Made by a program: the position numbers and the translations under genes. The notes under the pieces were generated by a model that saw only the letters and a program-made list of their open reading frames with translations, was not told the DNA's origin and searched no databases. Of a stretch of 64,000 nucleotides of DNA, positions 60,003 to 64,000 are shown piece by piece. This stretch comes from Streptomyces sp. ISL-12 (lineage in GTDB: Bacteria; Actinomycetota; Actinomycetes; Streptomycetales; Streptomycetaceae), in NCBI RefSeq assembly GCF_018614415.1, contig NZ_JAGGOO010000036.1, forward strand, positions 1 to 64,000. The letters run 5' to 3'. How positions within the stretch are numbered: position 1 is the first letter of the stretch; each line of letters opens with the position of its first letter.

Positions 60003-60995
60003 TCAGATCACCTTCAGCCGCACCAGTGCCCCCAGCGTCAGCGCCCCCGGCAGCAACGGCAGCCAGACGGTGATGATCCGGTAGGCCAGCACCACCGCCG
60101 TCGCCACGGCCGCCGGGCCGCCCGCCGCCACCAGCGCCACCACCAGCGCGGCCTCGACCGACCCCAGGCCGCCCGGCGTGGGCACCAGCGCCACCGCGAC
60201 CGTCGCCGCCAGGTACGCCAGCGCCATGTGCGCGGCCGGCACCGGCAGCCCAAGCGCCCGCCCCGTCAGCACCAGGGCGGTCGCCTGCAGGGCGGGGAAG
60301 GCCAGCGAACCGCCCCACAGGGCCAGCGCCCGCGCCGGACGCGTGTGCACCGAACGGGCCTCGCCGAGCGCGGTGCGCAGGAAGCCGGCCACGGCCGTGC
60401 GCACCCGCCGCACCAGCGTCAGTACGCCCGCCGCCACCACCAGCACCGCCACCGTGCCGAGCAGCAGCGGGCCGACGAACCCCTCGGGCAGCAGCGCACC
60501 GAGCCGCAGCGCGCCGGGGAAGGCCAGCAGCAGCGCCCCGAGCAGCGCCACCCGGCCGACGCTCTCGGCCAGCAGGTACAGGGCGAGCGCGGCCGAGGAG
60601 CGGGCGAGCGGCAGCCCGCACACCGTCATGAACCGCAGGTTGACCGCGCCCGCGCCCAGGCCGCTGGGCAGCAGGTGGTTGGCGGCGCCGGCCGCGAACT
60701 GGGTGGCCAGCAGCCGTCCGCCGGGCAGCCGCTGTACCACCGCGCCCTGCCGGGTGCAGGCGGCGGCGACCCAGGTCAGACAGGTGGCGGCGCCGGCGGC
60801 CAGCAGCCAGGGCCAGCTGGCCGTGGCGAGGTGCCTGACGCCCTCGGCGAGCACCGACCGCTGCCGCACGGCGACCACGGCGACGAGCACGAGCGGAAGC
60901 AGGCACAGGACCTGGCGGATCCGGTGGGCCGGGACGCGGCGCGGACGCCGGGGGGATCGTCCCGGGGGAGCTTCGGGGAGGTGTACGGCTGTCAC
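60003..60995 (-). CDS. lysylphosphatidylglycerol synthase-like transmembrane protein (UPF0104/flippase-like)
   Basis: A 330-residue membrane protein with about eight hydrophobic helices and no soluble domain. It resembles the membrane part of MprF and AglD-type proteins: RRIRQ-type basic start, WPWLLAAGAATCLTWVAAAC, the conserved LLPSGLGAGAVNLRFMTV, and PTPGGLGSVEAALVVALVAA near the end. This family is thought to flip lipids or lipid-linked sugars. GTG 60995 is preferred; the longer frame reads antisense through the ABC gene. It is divergent from the SoxR-controlled exporter. Confidence 0.8.
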   Translation of the reverse strand: MTAVHLPEAPPGRSPRRPRRVPAHRIRQVLCLLPLVLVAVVAVRQRSVLAEGVRHLATASWPWLLAAGAATCLTWVAAACTRQGAVVQRLPGGRLLATQFAAGAANHLLPSGLGAGAVNLRFMTVCGLPLARSSAALALYLLAESVGRVALLGALLLAFPGALRLGALLPEGFVGPLLLGTVAVLVVAAGVLTLVRRVRTAVAGFLRTALGEARSVHTRPARALALWGGSLAFPALQATALVLTGRALGLPVPAAHMALAYLAATVAVALVPTPGGLGSVEAALVVALVAAGGPAAVATAVVLAYRIITVWLPLLPGALTLGALVRLKVI

Positions 60996-61089
60996 ACCGG
61001 CAGAGCGTTCCCGCCTCGCGCCAACTCCCGGTGGCAGCAGCGGGGACGGCGGCTTACGGGCGGACAGCGGACCGCCGTTGACCTCGACG

Positions 61090-61120
61090 TTGACCTCAAG
61101 ATTGCTTGAGGTTCTAGCGT
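61090..61120 (+). promoter_or_regulatory. SoxR box and promoter of the ABC exporter gene
   Basis: CCTCAAGATTGCTTGAGG (61094-61111) is a perfect 7-bp dyad with a 4-base centre and has exactly the arms of the enterobacterial soxS SoxR site. It sits between -35 TTGACC (61090-61095) and -10 TAGCGT (61115-61120) with a 19-base spacer, the hallmark of MerR/SoxR promoters. The start codon at 61128 lies about seven bases after the -10, so the mRNA is probably leaderless. In S. coelicolor, SoxR activates an ABC exporter gene in a comparable region (SCO7008, from memory). Confidence 0.85.
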
Positions 61121-61127
61121 CTGCGGC

Positions 61128-63017
61128 ATGAGTATGGAGACCACCGCCTGGACCCAGCTGTACAGCGTCCTCAACGCCGAGCGGGACCGCCGCCCCTTCG
61201 TCCGCGCCACCCTGCGCCGCATCGGCGCCTTCGCCCGCCCGCACCGCCGCCGCATCACCTGGTTCGTGCTGCTCGGCGTGGCGACCGCGCTGCTCGCGGT
61301 CGCCACCCCCGTCCTGGCCGGCCGCGTCGTCGACGCGATCGTGTCCGGCGGCGACGAGGGCACCGTCGTACGCCTCGCCCTGCTGATCGCCGCGATCGCC
61401 GTCGCGGAGGCGGCGCTCGGCATCCTCTCCCGGAGGCTGTCGGCGCGGCTCGGCGAGGGGCTCATCCTCGATCTGCGGACGGCCGTCTTCGACCATGTGC
61501 AGCGCATGCCGGTCGCGTTCTTCACCCGGACCCGTACGGGAGCGCTGGTCTCCCGTCTCAACAACGACGTCATCGGCGCCCAGCGGGCGTTCAGCAACAC
61601 CCTCTCCGGAGTCGTCAGCAACCTGGTGACGCTGCTGCTCACCCTCGCCGTCATGCTCACCCTGTCCTGGCAGATCACCCTGCTCGCGCTGGTGCTGCTG
61701 CCCGTCTTCGTGGTCCCGGCCCGCCGCATGGGCCGCCGGATGGCCCGGATGCAGCGAGAGGCCGCCGCCCTCAACGCCGCGATGGGCACCCGGATGACCG
61801 AGCGGTTCTCCGCGCCCGGCGCCACCCTGGTCAAACTGTTCGGCCGGCCCGAGGAGGAGTCGGCGCAGTTCGCCGAGCGGGCCCGCCGGGTCGCCGACAT
61901 CGGCGTGCGCACCGCGACCGCCCAGGCCGCGTTCATCACCGCCCTCACCCTGGTCTCCGCGCTCGCCCTCGCCCTGGTCTACGGCCTCGGCGGCCGGCTC
62001 GCCCTGCGCGGCACCCTGGAGCCGGGCGCCGTCGTCGCCCTGGCGCTGCTGCTGACCCGCATGTACGCGCCGCTCACCGCGCTCGCCGGGGCCCGGGTGG
62101 AGGTGATGAGCGCGCTGGTCAGCTTCGAGCGGGTCTTCGAGGTGCTCGACCTGAAGCCGCTGATCGAGGAGCGGCCGGACGCCCGCCCGGTCCCCGACGG
62201 CCCCGTCGCCGTCGAGTTCGACGACGTCCGCTTCGCCTACCCCTCGGCCGACAAGGTCTCCCTCGCCTCCCTGGAGGAGGTCGCCGCCCTGGACGGCCGG
62301 GGCGGCGCCGAGGTCCTGCACGGCATCTCCTTCCGCGCCGAGCCCGGCCGGACCGTCGCCCTCGTCGGCTCCTCCGGCGCCGGCAAGTCCACCGTCGCCC
62401 AGTTGCTGCCGCGCCTGTACGACGCCGACTCGGGCACCGTACGCGTCGGCGGCACCGACGTCCGGGAGCTGACCGCCGCGTCGCTGCGCGCCACCGTCGG
62501 CATGGTCACCCAGGACGGCCACCTCTTCCACGACACGGTCCGCGCCAACCTCCTGCTCGCCCGCCCCGACGCCGCCGAGGCCGACCTGTGGGACGCGCTG
62601 CGCCGCGCCCGCCTCGACGGCCTCGTACGGTCCCTGCCCGACGGCCTGGACACGGTGGTCGGCGAACGCGGCTACCGGCTCTCCGGCGGCGAGCGGCAGC
62701 GGATGACCATCGCCCGGCTGCTGCTGGCCCGCCAGCGCGTCGTCATCCTCGACGAGGCCACCGCCCACCTCGACAACACCTCGGAGGCCGCCGTCCAGGA
62801 GGCGCTCACCGAGGCCCTGGCGGACCGGACCGCAGTCGTCATCGCCCACCGCCTGTCCACGGTCCGCGCCGCCGACCAGATCCTGGTGATCGAGGCCGGC
62901 CGCGTCGTGGAACGCGGCACCCACGACGGCCTCCTCGCCGCCGGCGGCCGGTACGCCGAGCTGTACCGCGGCCAGTTGGAGAACCGGCGGGGCGACGCCG
63001 TCCTCAGGGCTTCGTGA
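61128..63017 (+). CDS. ABC exporter (fused membrane and ATPase domains), SoxR target
   Basis: A 629-residue half-transporter that works as a homodimer. The six-helix membrane domain is residues about 35-325 (FVLLGVATALLAVATPVLAG, LRTAVFDHVQRMPVAFFTRT). The ATPase domain has Walker A GSSGAGKST, signature LSGGERQR, Walker B RVVILDEATAHLD and the switch His in VIAHRLSTVRA. A SoxR box upstream implies induction by redox-active compounds such as actinorhodin-like quinones or phenazines, with the exporter pumping them out. ATG 61128 or ATG 61134 may start the protein; both fit a leaderless transcript. It overlaps the convergent AraC gene by 14 bases. Confidence 0.92.
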   Translation: MSMETTAWTQLYSVLNAERDRRPFVRATLRRIGAFARPHRRRITWFVLLGVATALLAVATPVLAGRVVDAIVSGGDEGTVVRLALLIAAIAVAEAALGILSRRLSARLGEGLILDLRTAVFDHVQRMPVAFFTRTRTGALVSRLNNDVIGAQRAFSNTLSGVVSNLVTLLLTLAVMLTLSWQITLLALVLLPVFVVPARRMGRRMARMQREAAALNAAMGTRMTERFSAPGATLVKLFGRPEEESAQFAERARRVADIGVRTATAQAAFITALTLVSALALALVYGLGGRLALRGTLEPGAVVALALLLTRMYAPLTALAGARVEVMSALVSFERVFEVLDLKPLIEERPDARPVPDGPVAVEFDDVRFAYPSADKVSLASLEEVAALDGRGGAEVLHGISFRAEPGRTVALVGSSGAGKSTVAQLLPRLYDADSGTVRVGGTDVRELTAASLRATVGMVTQDGHLFHDTVRANLLLARPDAAEADLWDALRRARLDGLVRSLPDGLDTVVGERGYRLSGGERQRMTIARLLLARQRVVILDEATAHLDNTSEAAVQEALTEALADRTAVVIAHRLSTVRAADQILVIEAGRVVERGTHDGLLAAGGRYAELYRGQLENRRGDAVLRAS

Positions 63018-63909
63018 GGGTCCGGAACTCGGTGGGCGTCATCCCGGTGCGCTGCCGGAAGAACGCGCTGAAGGCGGTCGGATAGCCGAACCCGATCCGC
63101 TCCCCGATGGTGGCCGGTGCCAGCGAGGTGTGGATGAGCAGGCGTTTCGCCTCCAGCAGCACCCGGTCGTCGATGAAGCGTTTGGCGCCGACACCGAGCG
63201 CCGCCCGGGTGGCCCGGGTGAGCGTGCGCGGGCTGTAGCCCAGCCGGGCGGCGTAGTCCTCCACCCGGTGGGTCCGCCCGAAGTCCTCCTCGACCGCCCG
63301 CCGGAACCGGTGGAAGGGCTCGCTGCCGCCGGTACGGGTCCGGCGGCGCGGGTCGGCGAGGTGGACCAGCCGCACGAGGATCACCGAGAGCAGGTCGCGC
63401 AGCGTCTCGACGTACGCCTCCAGCGTCAGGTCGCCGAGCCCGGCGTGCTCCTCGACCAGGGCGTCGAGCAGCCGCAGCAGCGCCGCCTGCCGCGCCGGGT
63501 CCGGGGTGATCAGCCGGTACGGGACGTGCTCGCCGTCCCGGATCAGGGCGTCCGTCGCGGCGCTCGGGAAACCGGACGGGAACACCAGTACGGTGGCGTC
63601 GGCGTCCCCGGGCCCGTCCGGGAACTGGAGCACCTGCCCCGGCCACACCCACAGCCAGTCGCCCGCGCCCAGCGTGTACGAGGTGAAGTCCACCGCGCAC
63701 GCCAGCCGCCCGCCCCGTACCGCGACGACCAGGTGGAAGGCCGGGCGCACGGGCCCGGTGAGCGGGCGCTCCCGCTGGTCGGCACGGGCGGCGAGGCCCG
63801 GCAGGTCGAGCACCTCCAGCCCCGGTGGCCGGCCCGGTGTCGGGTGGTAGGACACCGTCGGAACACCGCCCGTCGGACGACCGCCCGCGAACTGTCCGTT
63901 TTTCTTCAT
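63004..63909 (-). CDS. AraC-family transcriptional regulator
   Basis: A 301-residue regulator. The N-terminal half is a cupin-like ligand domain (FHLVVAVRGGRLACAVDFTS, LGAGDWLWVWPGQVLQFPDG). The C-terminal half has the two HTH units typical of AraC/XylS proteins: RVEDYAARLGYSPRTLTRAT, and the second, LAPATIGERIGFGYPTAFSA, FFRQRTGMTPTEFR. It is divergent from a gene that begins at the window edge (ATG 63996), its probable target. The signal is unknown. Its end overlaps the convergent ABC gene. Confidence 0.88.
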   Translation of the reverse strand: MKKNGQFAGGRPTGGVPTVSYHPTPGRPPGLEVLDLPGLAARADQRERPLTGPVRPAFHLVVAVRGGRLACAVDFTSYTLGAGDWLWVWPGQVLQFPDGPGDADATVLVFPSGFPSAATDALIRDGEHVPYRLITPDPARQAALLRLLDALVEEHAGLGDLTLEAYVETLRDLLSVILVRLVHLADPRRRTRTGGSEPFHRFRRAVEEDFGRTHRVEDYAARLGYSPRTLTRATRAALGVGAKRFIDDRVLLEAKRLLIHTSLAPATIGERIGFGYPTAFSAFFRQRTGMTPTEFRTLTKP

Positions 63910-63995
63910 CGCGTGCCCGAGTGTATGCCGACCACCCGCCGGGGCCGGTTCTAGGTTGGCGGGAGCCGTCCGAGCCGCAGAGAGGACCGACCCCC

Positions 63996-64000
63996 ATGAC
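63996..64000 (+). CDS. start of a gene cut by the window edge
   Basis: An ATG at 63996 is preceded by AGAGAGGACC at the correct distance and lies 86 bases from the divergent AraC gene, so a rightward gene controlled by that regulator probably begins here. Only the first codons are present and no product can be told. Confidence 0.4.

Noticed and set aside
60003..62924. 973-codon minus-strand frame extending the flippase-like gene through the ABC exporter
   Set aside because: Only codons from GTG 60995 give a membrane protein; the rest is antisense to the exporter and would cross the SoxR promoter.

Overview
The window is very GC-rich, with tightly packed genes, 1-, 4- and 8-base start/stop overlaps, frequent GTG starts and purine-rich ribosome binding sites. 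That base composition and the gene content (monomeric isocitrate dehydrogenase, a CYP158A-like P450, SoxR-controlled efflux, polysaccharide-degrading operon, many one-component regulators) point to a Streptomyces chromosome. From memory, the order CYP158A-type P450 / N-formylglutamate amidohydrolase-like / isocitrate dehydrogenase / ... / SoxR-box ABC exporter near the right end resembles the Streptomyces coelicolor SCO6998-SCO7008 region.

Positions 1 to about 26.07 kb look like an accessory island. It begins with a tyrosine recombinase cut off at its 5' end by an IS3 element and ends at the 3' half of a tRNA-Pro(GGG) gene, a classic integrase attachment site, followed by a perfect terminator hairpin. 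Inside it are: (i) an IS graveyard (IS3 with a doubly frameshifted transposase, an IS1380-type remnant, an IS110 element with a disrupted start); (ii) a nitrate assimilation operon narK-nasA-FAD/[2Fe-2S] protein-nirB whose last gene has lost its sulfite-reductase-like half beside the IS110 element; (iii) an unusual biosynthetic cluster at 10.8-24.4 kb; (iv) a junk zone (24.5-26.0 kb) of transporter, aldo/keto reductase and Nudix fragments and a MITE-like palindrome.

The biosynthetic cluster is the most interesting part. It combines a stand-alone adenylation enzyme, a free carrier protein, a P450, a short-chain dehydrogenase, a thioesterase, a cupin and, divergently, a seryl-tRNA-synthetase-like protein of the amino acid:[carrier protein] ligase type, plus its own 2-isopropylmalate synthase, an ABC ATPase, two MFS transporters and a GntR regulator. 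The 2-isopropylmalate synthase gene has a clear leucine attenuator: a 15-residue leader peptide with six leucines, followed by mutually exclusive hairpins. The set suggests a small amino-acid-derived metabolite made on a carrier protein, with leucine or its precursor supplied inside the cluster. No known product is recognised.

From 26.1 kb the sequence looks like ordinary chromosome: an Rrf2 regulator/SDR pair with a clear shared operator, TetR plus a broken drug exporter, and a galactan-use operon (LacI, two permeases, binding protein; GH42 beta-galactosidase; secreted GH53 endo-galactanase). Then come a DUF1264 protein, a hydrolase/MarR pair, decayed DUF475 and cupin genes, an ABM monooxygenase and a secretion-signal-less metzincin protease.

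At 43.4-50.9 kb lies a candidate conflict or signalling cassette: a LuxR-type ATPase regulator, a TPR-CHAT caspase-like protease, a cytoplasmic subtilisin-like protease, an ECF sigma factor and a small partner protein. The LuxR and protease promoter regions share an identical split motif with identical spacing. The right end holds the P450/amidohydrolase/idh block, an MscS channel, a RavA/ViaA-like MoxR ATPase-VWA pair, a membrane flippase-like protein, an ABC exporter with a textbook SoxR box, and an AraC regulator.
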